Source of the DNA: Micrococcaceae bacterium Sec5.7
Lineage (GTDB): Bacteria; Actinomycetota; Actinomycetes; Actinomycetales; Micrococcaceae
Direction of reading: 5' to 3'
DNA length: 64,000 nt
NCBI GenBank assembly: GCA_039636785.1
Contig: CP144169.1
Span: 372,001 to 436,000 of the forward strand
The notes under the pieces were generated by a model that saw nothing but the letters and a program-made list of their open reading frames with translations, was not told the origin of the DNA and made no database searches. Shown piece by piece: positions 53,795 through 62,447 of this stretch (positions within the stretch are counted from its first letter, which is position 1; every line of letters begins with the position of its first letter). The translations under genes were made by a program, and so were the position numbers.

Positions 53795-54415
53795 AGAAAC
53801 CTCTTTGTTCGTGTGTCAGCGGGTGGGACCAGCCGCGGCTGCTGGTTCGTCGTGCCAAGCAAGTCGTGGCCGCGGTCCTTAAATGCTAGGCAGCCTGGTA
53901 GCCCAAGCGGCGTTGACTGCACAAATGCGCGCGTAAACGGGCCGCCCAGCGGCGCCTCTTCCCCACCGGCGAAACACCCTGATTCACCCATTTCTACTGG
54001 TGAGTAGCTAGTTGCTCCGGGAGCCTGGCCAGTGGACAGCCGGGAGCATCTGCACAAACGTTCACTGTCGGCGCGGCGGGGACCAGCCCTGAAAGTGGAC
54101 GCAGTTGCTGGCCGGTGACCTCACCGGTATCGGACGGCGCCGTCTGCGTTCACCCGCCCATTTACCCAGTCGGTGCCCGGGCCGGGAATCTTGTCAGCGG
54201 TTGACTCGACGTTGGTGCGGACTGACGTGTGCGGGGCGCCAGAATGTGAGCTCCAGGCAAGCGCGGTGTTCGTGGACGAGGGTTTGTTGTCGCACATAGA
54301 CACGGAAAAGATGCAGGTGGTCAGATTTGCGGTGCGCTTCCTGCACCGAATTGCCAAGGACTCGCTCCTGGCGCGCCTCCGCGCAAGCTTGGACCGCTGA
54401 GCGAAAGAAGATGAA
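53795..54415. other. Region of about 620 bp without a firm gene
   Basis: A rightward frame 54173-54400 (MPGPGILSAVDSTLVRTDVC) has partial coding character but no family match and no RBS. The region lies just before the JetD relic, so it may contain other decayed mobile or defence DNA. Confidence 0.45.
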
Positions 54416-54541
54416 GTGCAGCCGGCCAACGCTGTGTCGGAACAAGTGCCGCCAGTGCAGTCTTCCAGTCGATGCGTTCCTGTTCCAGCCGCACGTTGCC
54501 GCATGCTGCCAAATGTTCCACCACGGCCGGCTCTTCCGGCG

Positions 54542-54952
54542 GTGATCGTCACCGAAAACCTCGTCAATTTCCTGTCCCTGCCGCAGCGGCCCCGCACACT
54601 GGCCATCTTCGGTGGCGGTTACGGCTTTCTGGCGCTGCGGGATGCGGCCTGGCTGCGGGAGTGCGAAGTCCTCTATTGGGGCGATCTGGATACCCATGGC
54701 TTCCGGATCCTCGATCAGCTCCGCGCGGTGCACCCACACGTGAACAGCGTGCTGATGGACGAGGCGACCCTTCTGGCGCACCGCGACGCGTGGGGCAGCG
54801 AACCGTCCCCGTCGCAGGCAATGTTGACGAGGCTGACGGACGAGGAAGCCGCCGTCTACACGTCTCTGGGCAACGACGGCTATGGACCGGCCGTCCACCT
54901 CGAGCAGGAGCTGATCCGTTGGGACTGGGCGCTGGAGCGGCTCCTGCCCTAA
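54542..54952 (+). pseudogene. Detached JetD TOPRIM domain (truncated second copy)
   Basis: These 136 residues, from VIVTENLVNFLSL to ELIRWDWALERLLP, align without gaps to JetD residues from about 285 to near its end, roughly seven in ten identical by eye. The TOPRIM Glu and the DLD of LYWGDLDTHGFRILDQL are kept. All of the DUF3322 region and jetABC are absent. The frame is open from a GTG at 54416, but the first 42 codons look non-coding. It is a relic of another Wadjet locus or of an old duplication. Confidence 0.85.
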
Positions 54953-55059
54953 CGCGGGCAGCAGCAAATGCTGTCTCGGACCAATCCGCACTCCAATGTG
55001 CTCCGAATCACAATTGGCCGGTGGGATCTCCTCCCTGGCCACTGACCAAGGAGCGAATT

Positions 55060-55764
55060 GTGAAACGATATCCTATGGTGGCTCTCGGCGCCTCAGCCGC
55101 GGCCTTGATCGCTGCGACCACACTGGCAGCGGGGCCGGTGCAGGCCCATAGTCCTAAATCAGATGACAATGACAAAACCGTCACCCTGACCGCTCACCTG
55201 AAACAGCTCAACGGCTCCGGTGCCTCCGGCACCGCGACCGCCGTCGTCCGCGATGAAAAGATAAAGCACATCGAAGTGCACGCCAGGGGTCTGACGCCAG
55301 ACGCGCCGCACGCCCAGCACATCCACTACGGCAACCAGGCCCTCAATGAGTGCCCGACCATAGCGCTGGACGCCAACAAAGACGGACGGCTGAACACCCT
55401 CGAGGGTGTTCCAGCATACGGGCCCGTCGTGGTGTCGCTGAACACGACTGGTGACACCACTCCTGCCAGCTTCCTGGATGTGACACGATTCCCCATCTCT
55501 AAGGACGGCAGATACAACTACAGCCGCAACAACATCCGGTTCACGGACGTTGCCGGGACGGGGTACCCCGGCCCGGGCGGGCTCGGCACCGCAAAGGAGA
55601 TCGCCGAAGCCATTCGGGACGGTGAAGGAGTTCTGGTGATCCACGGAGTGGATTATGACCACGACGGCAAGTACAGCTTCAGTAAAGGCGCGAGCGAGCT
55701 TGACCCGAAGCTCCCTGCAGAGGCGACCGACCCGGCTGCCTGCGGCGTTCTCAAGCGTCACTGA
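55060..55764 (+). CDS. Secreted CHRD-like protein with Asp-rich loops
   Basis: This 234-residue protein has a signal peptide (MVALGASAAALIAATTLAAG, cleavage near VQAHS). The mature part has VTLTAHLKQLNGSGASGTAT and IKHIEVHARGLTPDAPHAQH, resembling CHRD-type beta domains. Two calcium-loop-like runs, LDANKDGRLNTLEG and DYDHDGKYSF, look like EF-hand/dockerin loops. AAGGAG is six bases before the GTG start. A terminator hairpin follows. The function is unknown. Confidence 0.8.
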   Translation: MKRYPMVALGASAAALIAATTLAAGPVQAHSPKSDDNDKTVTLTAHLKQLNGSGASGTATAVVRDEKIKHIEVHARGLTPDAPHAQHIHYGNQALNECPTIALDANKDGRLNTLEGVPAYGPVVVSLNTTGDTTPASFLDVTRFPISKDGRYNYSRNNIRFTDVAGTGYPGPGGLGTAKEIAEAIRDGEGVLVIHGVDYDHDGKYSFSKGASELDPKLPAEATDPAACGVLKRH

Positions 55765-55809
55765 GCGCGCTTGGGGCCTTACCCGGCTTTGACCGGCACA
55801 ATCGAGTTT

Positions 55810-55843
55810 CCGATGGCCTGCCTCTGCTGAGGCGGGCCATCGG
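55810..55843 (+). terminator. Hairpin after the CHRD-like gene
   Basis: CCGATGGCCTGCCTC and GAGGCGGGCCATCGG pair over 15 bases with one wobble and a TGCT loop, 46 bases after the stop. A T-run is not strong. Confidence 0.65.
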
Positions 55844-55986
55844 CGTGTTCATAGCCGGCGGCAGCAAAGACGTAATCTCGGGCCCATCCGCAGCCCAGCC
55901 TGGTCCGAATAGCAGGTACATGCTGTTGCCGCCACCGGACGCACGGAACGGCTGCAACAACCGTCGTATCTAGATAGGAGACCATC

Positions 55987-56460
55987 ATGACCACAATGAA
56001 CAACACCAGCACCGCGGGCCGCACCAACGTCCAGAAGGCAACGCTCGCCGTCGGCGCGGTGTTCCTCCTCGTCGGAGTTCTCGGCTTCGTCCCCGGCATG
56101 ACCAGCAACTACGCTCAGCTGCAATTCGCCGGACACGACTCCGGGGCGATGCTGCTGGGCCTGTTCCAGGTTTCGGTGCTGCACAACATCGTCCACCTGC
56201 TCTTCGGCGTCGCCGGCATTGCCCTGGCCAGGACCGCGGCAGGCTCCCGCTCCTACCTGCTCTACGGCGGGATCATCTACCTTGTTCTCTGGATCTACGG
56301 ACTGGTTGTTGACAAGGAATCGGCCGGAAACTTCGTCCCGCTGAACGGCTACGACAACTGGCTCCACCTGCTGCTGGGCGTCGCCATGATCGCACTTGCA
56401 CTTATCCTAACCAGTAGTCGCGTCAAGCACATCAGGTCGCACGCGCAGGGCACGCGCTGA
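55987..56460 (+). CDS. DUF4383 four-helix membrane protein (copy 2)
   Basis: This is a 157-residue paralogue of 8693-9154. Shared landmarks are LVGVLGFVPGMTSNYAQLQF, SGAMLLGLFQVSVLHNIVHL and GYDNWLHLLLGVAMIALALI. Four membrane spans are predicted. AGGAGACCATC gives a good RBS for the ATG. The family function is unknown; both copies stand alone as single-gene units. Confidence 0.86.
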   Translation: MTTMNNTSTAGRTNVQKATLAVGAVFLLVGVLGFVPGMTSNYAQLQFAGHDSGAMLLGLFQVSVLHNIVHLLFGVAGIALARTAAGSRSYLLYGGIIYLVLWIYGLVVDKESAGNFVPLNGYDNWLHLLLGVAMIALALILTSSRVKHIRSHAQGTR

Positions 56461-56797
56461 CGCGGAAACGCATCAACGTACCGAGCCGAGAATGCCTGCC
56501 TTTCCAAGGAAACTGCAGCTTGCCCGGGCAGGTTCCGGCGATGCGGCAGGCATTCTTGCTTGTCGCTGCCAGCTTTACGTCACGACGCCGGGATCCCCTG
56601 TCAGCACCAAGGCGTCGTTCCAGATCAACGACGGCGTCCCGGGCCTCCAAGCGCGGGCGTAGCGTCAGCAGGGGGTCGCGGCGCTGGCGGACATCGTCAG
56701 GCGCCGCGGGGTCACCACACTGTATTCAGCACAGTGCGGGTGCAACCCTGGCCTACGGGGATTCTGCCTCGGTGCTACGATTGCTACGGAGGCAATC
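56461..56797. other. Intergenic region with a long-loop inverted repeat
   Basis: GAATGCCTGCC (56490-56500) and GGCAGGCATTC (56545-56555) form an 11-bp inverted repeat with a 44-base loop. One frame from about 56570 (QLYVTTPGSPVSTKASFQIN) has coding-like composition but a stop and no start, so a decayed gene is possible. Confidence 0.45.
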
Positions 56798-57064
56798 ATG
56801 ACTACGATCCCACACCGCGAGCTCCGGAACCAGAGCAGCAAAATCCTGGAACGCGTAAAGAACGGTGAAACCATCGACGTCACCAACAACGGCGAGATCG
56901 CCGCGACGCTGATACCGCCGTCGGTGTCTCCGTTCGAACGCTTGCTGCTGTCCGGAAATGTTCGGCTGGCGGCCAAGGATGCCGTCGATTTCCAATCGTT
57001 GCCGCGCGTTAATAGCAGCGCCGGGACCCTGGAGATAATCGCAGATCTGCGCGGCGACCGTTGA
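56798..57064 (+). CDS. Phd/YefM-type antitoxin
   Basis: This is an 88-residue antitoxin. The N-terminal Phd fold reads TIPHRELRNQSSKILERVKN and GETIDVTNNGEIAATLIPPS, and the C-terminal toxin-binding tail includes AGTLEIIADLRGDR. CGGAGG lies eight bases upstream. It overlaps the PIN toxin gene by TTGA, as usual for such pairs, and probably represses the operon together with the toxin. Confidence 0.9.
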   Translation: MTTIPHRELRNQSSKILERVKNGETIDVTNNGEIAATLIPPSVSPFERLLLSGNVRLAAKDAVDFQSLPRVNSSAGTLEIIADLRGDR

Positions 57065-57459
57065 TCGTCTACCTCGACACGTCCGCGGCCCTCAAATTGG
57101 TGGTCGAGGAGACTGAATCGGCCGCCCTTGCGGGGTATCTCACGAGGAGTGCAGCAGAGGGCAACCACCTGGTCGCCTCCATGCTTCTGTACACGGAACT
57201 TCACTGCGCCGCCCGCCGTCGCGGCCTTCCTGCCGACGTGATCAATGCAGTGCTGGGTGGAATCAACCTGGTGGATCTGGCTCGCTCGGACCTCATGTAC
57301 GCGGCCGCACTGCCCGGCGGGCTCCGGAGCGCTGACGCCATCCACCTGGCCACCGCAATCCGGCTGCAGGCGGACGTGCTGGTGGCGTATGACCAGGAGT
57401 TGGTTGCCGCGGCGGTCGAGGCGGGGATCACCGCGCTGGCACCGGGCGTGCAGGGCTGA
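57061..57459 (+). CDS. PIN-domain (VapC-type) ribonuclease toxin
   Basis: This 132-residue PIN nuclease begins IVYLDTSAALKLVVEETESA. The acidic metal-site residues are visible: Asp in YLDTSA, Glu in LLYTELHCAARR, Asp in RSADAIHLATAIR and Asp in VAYDQELV. VapC toxins usually cut tRNA or rRNA; the target here is unknown. The TTG start is coupled to the antitoxin stop. The Phd-type antitoxin with PIN toxin is a common actinobacterial combination. Confidence 0.9.
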   Translation: MIVYLDTSAALKLVVEETESAALAGYLTRSAAEGNHLVASMLLYTELHCAARRRGLPADVINAVLGGINLVDLARSDLMYAAALPGGLRSADAIHLATAIRLQADVLVAYDQELVAAAVEAGITALAPGVQG

Positions 57460-57512
57460 AAGTGGCCGCAGCCGTCGTAAGTGTCTTGCATGGGACCGAT
57501 GCTAGCCCTTGC

Positions 57513-57523
57513 TTGTCCGACAA
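57513..57523. promoter_or_regulatory. Palindromic operator candidate (TTGTCCGACAA)
   Basis: This perfect inverted repeat, TTGTC-C-GACAA, lies 57 bases before the GntR start. GntR proteins often bind short palindromes of this spacing, so autoregulation is plausible. Confidence 0.5.
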
Positions 57524-57579
57524 ACGTGTTAGACCTGAAGTAGGCTTGATTTCCCGAAGACCACTAAGCGAGGCATAAC

Positions 57580-58368
57580 GTGCACGAGGACGCCGTCCGG
57601 TTCTTGTCCCAGCCGATTGCGGCCCAGCCCGGCTCTCCGCTCCGGGTTGCCGTCTACTCGCGGATCGCGGAGGCAATCCGCAACAACCTCCTGCAGCCCG
57701 GCTCGATGCTCCCCACGGAGACTGAGCTTGGCACCGACATGCAGGTCAGCCGCACCGTGGTCCGCGAGGCCCTGATGCTGCTCGAGGAGGACGGCCTCAT
57801 CCGGGCCCGGCGCGGTGTCGGCCGGTTCGTCGCGGACACACTCCCCCGCATCGGAATCGAGCGGATACGGCCATTCGAGGAAGTCCTCGGCGGCCCCGGG
57901 CAGCAGGTGGAAATCAAGCGGGTCCAGGTGGTGCGCCAGCCGGCCTCCGAATTCGCGGCACCCGGCGTGGGCATCGATCCCGGCGAAGACTGCTGGCTCT
58001 GGGAGTCCGTCCTGATCAGGGACGGCGAAGCCATCGCCCATCTGCAGGAAAACATCTCCGCCCTGCCCGTGCGCTTCGGCAGCAGTTCCGCCGCCGCCGC
58101 CCCGTTGGAGCTCGACGACGACGGCGGAACCACCCTGTTTGCCGCCCTGAACAAGATGGCAGGACGCGGGCTTGGCCCGGGCGAATGCCAGATCAGCCTC
58201 AGCCAGGTGGGGCCGAGCCGCGCCAAGCTCCTCGACCTGCGTCCTTCCGATCCGGTGCTGGTCCTGACCCAGTACGTCCGCCACGCGAACCGGCCCTTCT
58301 ACCTGGCAAAGTGCCTGATCGCGGACCGGGCCGGGCACCTGTCGGTCATGCAGCCCATCCAGTCCTGA
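57580..58368 (+). CDS. GntR-family regulator (HutC/UTRA type)
   Basis: This is a 262-residue regulator. The winged helix is at about 20-85 with VYSRIAEAIRNNLLQPGSML, PTETELGTDMQVSRTVVREA and EEDGLIRARRGVGRFVAD. The C-terminal ligand domain (about 100-255) has EDCWLWESVLIRDGEAIAHL and VLVLTQYVRHANRPFYLAKC, as in UTRA domains. It faces the nucleoside hydrolase gene and is the likely controller of the nucleoside cluster. The GTG start has a GCGAGG RBS. Confidence 0.9.
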   Translation: MHEDAVRFLSQPIAAQPGSPLRVAVYSRIAEAIRNNLLQPGSMLPTETELGTDMQVSRTVVREALMLLEEDGLIRARRGVGRFVADTLPRIGIERIRPFEEVLGGPGQQVEIKRVQVVRQPASEFAAPGVGIDPGEDCWLWESVLIRDGEAIAHLQENISALPVRFGSSSAAAAPLELDDDGGTTLFAALNKMAGRGLGPGECQISLSQVGPSRAKLLDLRPSDPVLVLTQYVRHANRPFYLAKCLIADRAGHLSVMQPIQS

Positions 58369-58383
58369 GCCGGACACCTTGCC

Positions 58384-59406
58384 TTAAGCCAGGGACGGAA
58401 CCTCAGAACTGAGGGACGGCGCCGCCGTCGAATCACCGTAATTCCGGAACGCCTGCAGCGTTTCCACCAGGTGCGGCGCGAATTCGCCATCGAGCTCGAG
58501 CACGACCCGGCACCGCGCGCCGGCCTGCTCGGGGTAGTCCATGTACCGTCCGCGGAGGTCGCAAATCGTCTGGCCGCGTCCGGGGCCGTCGGTGGTATCG
58601 ACGTCGACATGGACCACCGGCGCCACAGCGGCCCTGATGCCGCCCACCGCCACTGCCGCCGCCAGGGGGTCATGCATCGCGGAGCAGGCCCGGCCGAAGA
58701 TGCCTTCGTAGAAGCCGAAGTAGTAGCCCAGCATTTCGCCCAGGGCCTGCGGAACCGGGTGGCCGGTGGACAGCAGTTCCTGCCGGTGGCATTCCTCCAG
58801 CACATTGGACATGGTCACATCCAGCGGAACCAGGGTCACGTTCCAGTCGGCGGCGAGGACTTCGGCGGCGGCCTCGGGGTCGTTGGCGATGTTTGCCTCC
58901 GCCACAGGCGTGATGTTTCCGGGGGCAAACGCGGCGCCGCCCATGATGGTGATTTCCTCCACCAGCCGGGGGAGCTCGGGTTCCAGCCGCAGCGCTTCGG
59001 CGATATTGGTGAGCGGACCGATCGCCAGCACGCGCAGCCTGCCGGGATGCTCATGAGCGAGCCGCACCAGCATCTCCGCTGCGGTTCCTGGCACCAGTTC
59101 GGCGGCGGCTGCGTCCAGTTCGACGCCGCCGATGCCGTTGTGCCCGTGGACGTGCGGCGCCCCGCCATGGAACGTACCCGTCTGGGGATCGTGGTTGCCG
59201 ACGGCCACGGGAATGTCGGCGTGCCCGGCGAGCTGGAGCAGGTCCAGCGTGTTCCGGGCTCCGACGGCGGCACTGACGTTGCCGCTGACGGTGCCGATGC
59301 CCCGCACGTCCGCAAGCGGGGAGGCGAGCAGGTATGCCAGGGCGAGGGCGTCGTCGATCCCGGTGTCACAGTCGAGGTAGAACGGGTGGCTGATGGGCGT
59401 GGTCAT
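58384..59406 (-). CDS. Inosine-uridine-type nucleoside hydrolase
   Basis: This 340-residue enzyme splits ribonucleosides to base and ribose. The calcium/ribose motif YLDCDTGIDDALALAYLL is intact. NITPVAEANIANDPEAAAEV and a C-terminal MHDPLAAAVAV carry the other metal and catalytic residues. HGHNGIGG replaces the usual HGxDGLG, a known variant. It lies 44 bases upstream of the MFS gene's stop, so the MFS gene precedes it in a leftward operon. Confidence 0.93.
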   Translation of the reverse strand: MTTPISHPFYLDCDTGIDDALALAYLLASPLADVRGIGTVSGNVSAAVGARNTLDLLQLAGHADIPVAVGNHDPQTGTFHGGAPHVHGHNGIGGVELDAAAAELVPGTAAEMLVRLAHEHPGRLRVLAIGPLTNIAEALRLEPELPRLVEEITIMGGAAFAPGNITPVAEANIANDPEAAAEVLAADWNVTLVPLDVTMSNVLEECHRQELLSTGHPVPQALGEMLGYYFGFYEGIFGRACSAMHDPLAAAVAVGGIRAAVAPVVHVDVDTTDGPGRGQTICDLRGRYMDYPEQAGARCRVVLELDGEFAPHLVETLQAFRNYGDSTAAPSLSSEVPSLA

Positions 59407-59450
59407 TCCGGTGGTTCTCGTTTCGTTGGTGCGGGGTTTGGCATGGGGTT

Positions 59451-60872
59451 TCAGAGCGATTCGCCTTTTGGCGCTGCGACAAAGAGGCTGACGATGAAGG
59501 CGGCCGCCGTGATTGCCACCGAAATCCAGAGGGCGGTCGCGTAGCCGGCGGACGTGGCCTGGGCGGCGAACGGTGCGACGAGGACGACGCCGAGGCTCGC
59601 GCCGATGCCAAAGGCGGCTCCGTTGATGCCGGGCAGGGCGGCCGGGGCTTCCTTGGGAGAGAGCAGGACGGAGAGACCGTTGATGGCGGTCAGGAAGAAG
59701 CCGTTGTAGAAAATGCCCAGGGATGCGACCGCGATCATCACCGCCACCTGGTTGTCAGCGAAAACGGCTGCGGCGATGGCGCACGCCAGGCTCAGCCCGG
59801 TGCCCGCGCGGAGCGTCTTGATCCAGCCCCGGCGGTCGGCCAGCCAGCCGGCGAGCGGTGCCGCGAATACACCGATGAGCGCGGCCGGGGTCAGGAACAG
59901 CAGGGCCGAAACAGACGCGCTTAGCCCGAACCCGTGGCTGGCGTCCTGGCTCAACAGAACCACCGTGAAGTTGATGACTGCGAAGATGCCGGCCAGCGTC
60001 AGGACTGTGGTGGCGATAACGGGCCAGACTTGGCGGGAGCGCAGGTGGTGGACGGCGATGAGGGGGTGGCTGCGCTTTTTCTCGATGATCCAGAAGGCGG
60101 CGAAGGAAGCAACGGTGCCCGCTAGCAGGGCCAAAGTGGCCGGGGATGTCCAACCGGCTGCCGAACCGCCGGACACGAAATACGTAACGAAGACCAGGAA
60201 CAGCGACAGCGACCCCGCTCCCCACCAGTCCATGGCACCCCGGACTCCCTCAGGCCGTCCCTTCGGGACGACTTTGATGATGCACGCGGCCGCGATGGCG
60301 GTCAGCACCAGCACGACGACGAAGATGGACTGGAATCCGAGGGTTTCGGCCATGAGGCCACCCACATAGCCGTCGACGCCGCCGATTCCTCCGTTGATGG
60401 CGGCGATGATCCCCACGGAAGTGCCGAAGACGCGGGCCGGCAGGTTCTCGCTGAGGACGATGTAGGCGAGGGCGAACACCGCACTGGAAACGCCTTGGAG
60501 GAACCTGCCCGCGATGAGCAGGGGCAGCGTGGGGGCGGCGATGCAGAGAACGGTTCCGGCGGCCATGACGGCCAGCACCAGCAGGAGTGCAGCGCGGCGC
60601 CCGATGAAGTCGCTCCACCGTCCGATCACCGGGCCGGCAATTGCGCCAGCGAGGAAGAACATTGATTGCACCGGTGCCGCGCCGTCAGCGGTCTGACCGA
60701 AGTGCGCTGCGATCTGAGGCAGCGCCGGCGTAACCATGCTGGCGTTGATCTGGAAGGACAGCACTCCGAGCATGAGGGTGGAAATCAGCAGGGCGGCGCG
60801 GCGGCCGCCGAATTTGGCCTGCTCCCTGGTCACCTGTGGTGGCGAAGTGGCAACTGATCCTTGGGTGTTCAC
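59451..60872 (-). CDS. MFS transporter, probable nucleoside importer
   Basis: This 473-residue protein has about 14 hydrophobic spans. The first MFS motif A is PVIGRWSDFIGRRAALLLVL, motif C-like glycines follow, and GVFAAPLAGWLADRRGWIKT is the second-half motif. The GTG start at 60872 has AAAGGAG six bases upstream, so earlier in-frame codons are not used. Co-transcription with nucleoside hydrolase and divergence from ribokinase suggest nucleoside or ribose import (inference). Confidence 0.87.
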   Translation of the reverse strand: MNTQGSVATSPPQVTREQAKFGGRRAALLISTLMLGVLSFQINASMVTPALPQIAAHFGQTADGAAPVQSMFFLAGAIAGPVIGRWSDFIGRRAALLLVLAVMAAGTVLCIAAPTLPLLIAGRFLQGVSSAVFALAYIVLSENLPARVFGTSVGIIAAINGGIGGVDGYVGGLMAETLGFQSIFVVVLVLTAIAAACIIKVVPKGRPEGVRGAMDWWGAGSLSLFLVFVTYFVSGGSAAGWTSPATLALLAGTVASFAAFWIIEKKRSHPLIAVHHLRSRQVWPVIATTVLTLAGIFAVINFTVVLLSQDASHGFGLSASVSALLFLTPAALIGVFAAPLAGWLADRRGWIKTLRAGTGLSLACAIAAAVFADNQVAVMIAVASLGIFYNGFFLTAINGLSVLLSPKEAPAALPGINGAAFGIGASLGVVLVAPFAAQATSAGYATALWISVAITAAAFIVSLFVAAPKGESL

Positions 60873-60921
60873 ATCAAACTCCTTTGTTTCTGCAGGCGTC
60901 GGCCCTGCATTTGGGATGTGA

Positions 60922-60961
60922 GTTGTTATACAACCATGTATGACGAACAAGTACAACCATG
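60922..60961. promoter_or_regulatory. Operator candidate between MFS and ribokinase genes
   Basis: GTTGTTATACAAC (60922-60934) is a palindrome with arms GTTGT/ACAAC. ACAACCATG is repeated directly at 60930-60938 and 60953-60961, 23 bases apart, about two helical turns. The region is AT-richer than its surroundings and must hold both divergent promoters. Confidence 0.6.
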
Positions 60962-61017
60962 AGTACACTGTTTCCTAATCCAGCCGCCCAATGAGGCTCA
61001 CCCCGATAGGACTTCCC

Positions 61018-61893
61018 ATGAGCAAGCGCGAACTGCCTGCCGTCACCGTTGTCGGCAGCATCAACCTCGACATCATCGCCACCACCGACAGGCTTCCCAC
61101 CGCCGGGGAGACCATCGGCGGAGGTGCTCTTCACCAGCAGCCGGGAGGCAAGGGCGCCAACCAGGCAGTTGCGGCCGCGCGCCTGGGAGGGAGCGCGAGG
61201 ATGATCGGTGCCGTGGGTGACGACGCCCAGGGCCGCCTGCTGCTGGAGTCACTTTCCGGTGCGGGAGTGGACGCCACTGGTGTAGCAGTGCACGACGGCG
61301 ACGCGACGGGGACCGCACTGATCGTGGTGGACCGCGACGGAGAAAACCAGATCGTGGTCTGCCCGGGCGCGAACGCCAGGTTCTCGTTGGAGGGCGTGGA
61401 GTTCGGGCTGGACGAGACGGTGCTGTGCCAACTGGAGGTCGGCCTGCCCGTAGTGCTGGCAGCAGCCCGACGCTCCGCCGGGTACTTCGTCCTGAATGCC
61501 GCCCCGGCCATGGACCTGCCCGCGGAGCTGCTCGAGCGGTGCGATCTGGTGATCGTCAATGAAAGCGAGTACGCCCTGATCCCCGCTTTGGCAGAGGCAA
61601 AGCTTGTCGCGGTGACGTACGGGAAGGACGGCTCGGCGATGTTTGAGCACGGGCGGAAGGTGGCCGAGGCCCCGGCGTCCGTGGTGAGCGTGGCGAACAC
61701 CATCGGCGCCGGCGACGCGTTCTGCGCCGCCCTGGTCCTGGCGCTTCGGGACGGGCTGGACTATACCCGGGCCCTGGCCGTGGCCAACGCGGTGGGTGCT
61801 GACGCTGTGGGCGATCCTTCCTCCCAGCCGGAGTTGGCACAGCTGAGCCATTACGTCGAGCGGACCGCGGTCGCCGGGGAGGGCGCACGGTGA
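61018..61893 (+). CDS. rbsK: Ribokinase (PfkB family)
   Basis: This is a 291-residue sugar kinase that phosphorylates ribose at O5. The N-terminus VVGSINLDIIATTDRLPTAG, the GGKGANQAVAAARLGG motif and the C-terminal active site NTIGAGDAFCAALVLAL (catalytic Asp in GAGD) are all intact. ATG at 61018 has AGGAC upstream; an ATG at 60991 has no RBS. It would use the ribose made by the nucleoside hydrolase. Confidence 0.92.
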   Translation: MSKRELPAVTVVGSINLDIIATTDRLPTAGETIGGGALHQQPGGKGANQAVAAARLGGSARMIGAVGDDAQGRLLLESLSGAGVDATGVAVHDGDATGTALIVVDRDGENQIVVCPGANARFSLEGVEFGLDETVLCQLEVGLPVVLAAARRSAGYFVLNAAPAMDLPAELLERCDLVIVNESEYALIPALAEAKLVAVTYGKDGSAMFEHGRKVAEAPASVVSVANTIGAGDAFCAALVLALRDGLDYTRALAVANAVGADAVGDPSSQPELAQLSHYVERTAVAGEGAR

Positions 61894-62080
61894 GCGTCGC
61901 GTTCAGGCGAGCGACGCCGTCGGACTTTCCCGAGGTCCGGCGCATCACCCGCGACGCGCGCGGCTTGCGCTTCCCTGGACCCTGGTGACGGACGACGGCG
62001 CCTGCCCTGAGCAGGTACGGAAGTTCCGGGACGCCGGGGTTCAGGATGAGGTGGCTGCGGTCAATCGGCAGCAAAGGTAG
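61890..62080 (+). pseudogene. Remnant of a coupled gene, GNAT-like N-terminus
   Basis: A GTG overlapping the ribokinase stop begins VSVAFRRATPSDFPEVRRIT, which resembles GNAT acetyltransferase N-termini, but a stop follows after 32 codons. A second frame overlapping by GTGA (61985-62080) reads VTDDGACPEQVRKFRDAGVQ to a stop. Together they look like a frameshifted or internally deleted gene. Confidence 0.55.
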
Positions 62081-62447
62081 CCTCGATGCTCGCGGCCCAG
62101 TAGCGGCGAGGGCCGACTCTCATCTGCGATGTGTACAGCTTCGGTAAGCCTGATAGATCGCGTACGTATTCTACGATGACGACCGCGACAAACAGCATCC
62201 TTCGTCCGGCGAAATTGCCGGCATAGCCGCGTCGTCGTCTCCGATACTAACTACCAGTTCAAGAATGCTGACCACGGAGTGGTGCTGATTGTCCTTGACC
62301 GGGCTTCAAGAGCGGTTTGGCTCCCTTTGCTCTTGCTGAAAGCTGTGTATGCGAACGTGTTCGCTCCAGCCATATTCCGCCGGCTTCAAGTTCACTTCAA
62401 TGTTTTGTTCGTCGAGGGAAAATCGGGGCCCATTGGCGTCCTTCGAA
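62081..62447. other. AT-richer region without a firm gene
   Basis: About 365 bases with lower GC than the window average. A 71-codon rightward frame at 62279 has no family match. It may mark the edge of an island that contains the next gene. Confidence 0.45.

Noticed and set aside
54194..55042. A 282-codon leftward frame opposite the JetD relic
   Set aside because: The rightward strand keeps the TOPRIM motifs; the leftward product has no recognisable features.
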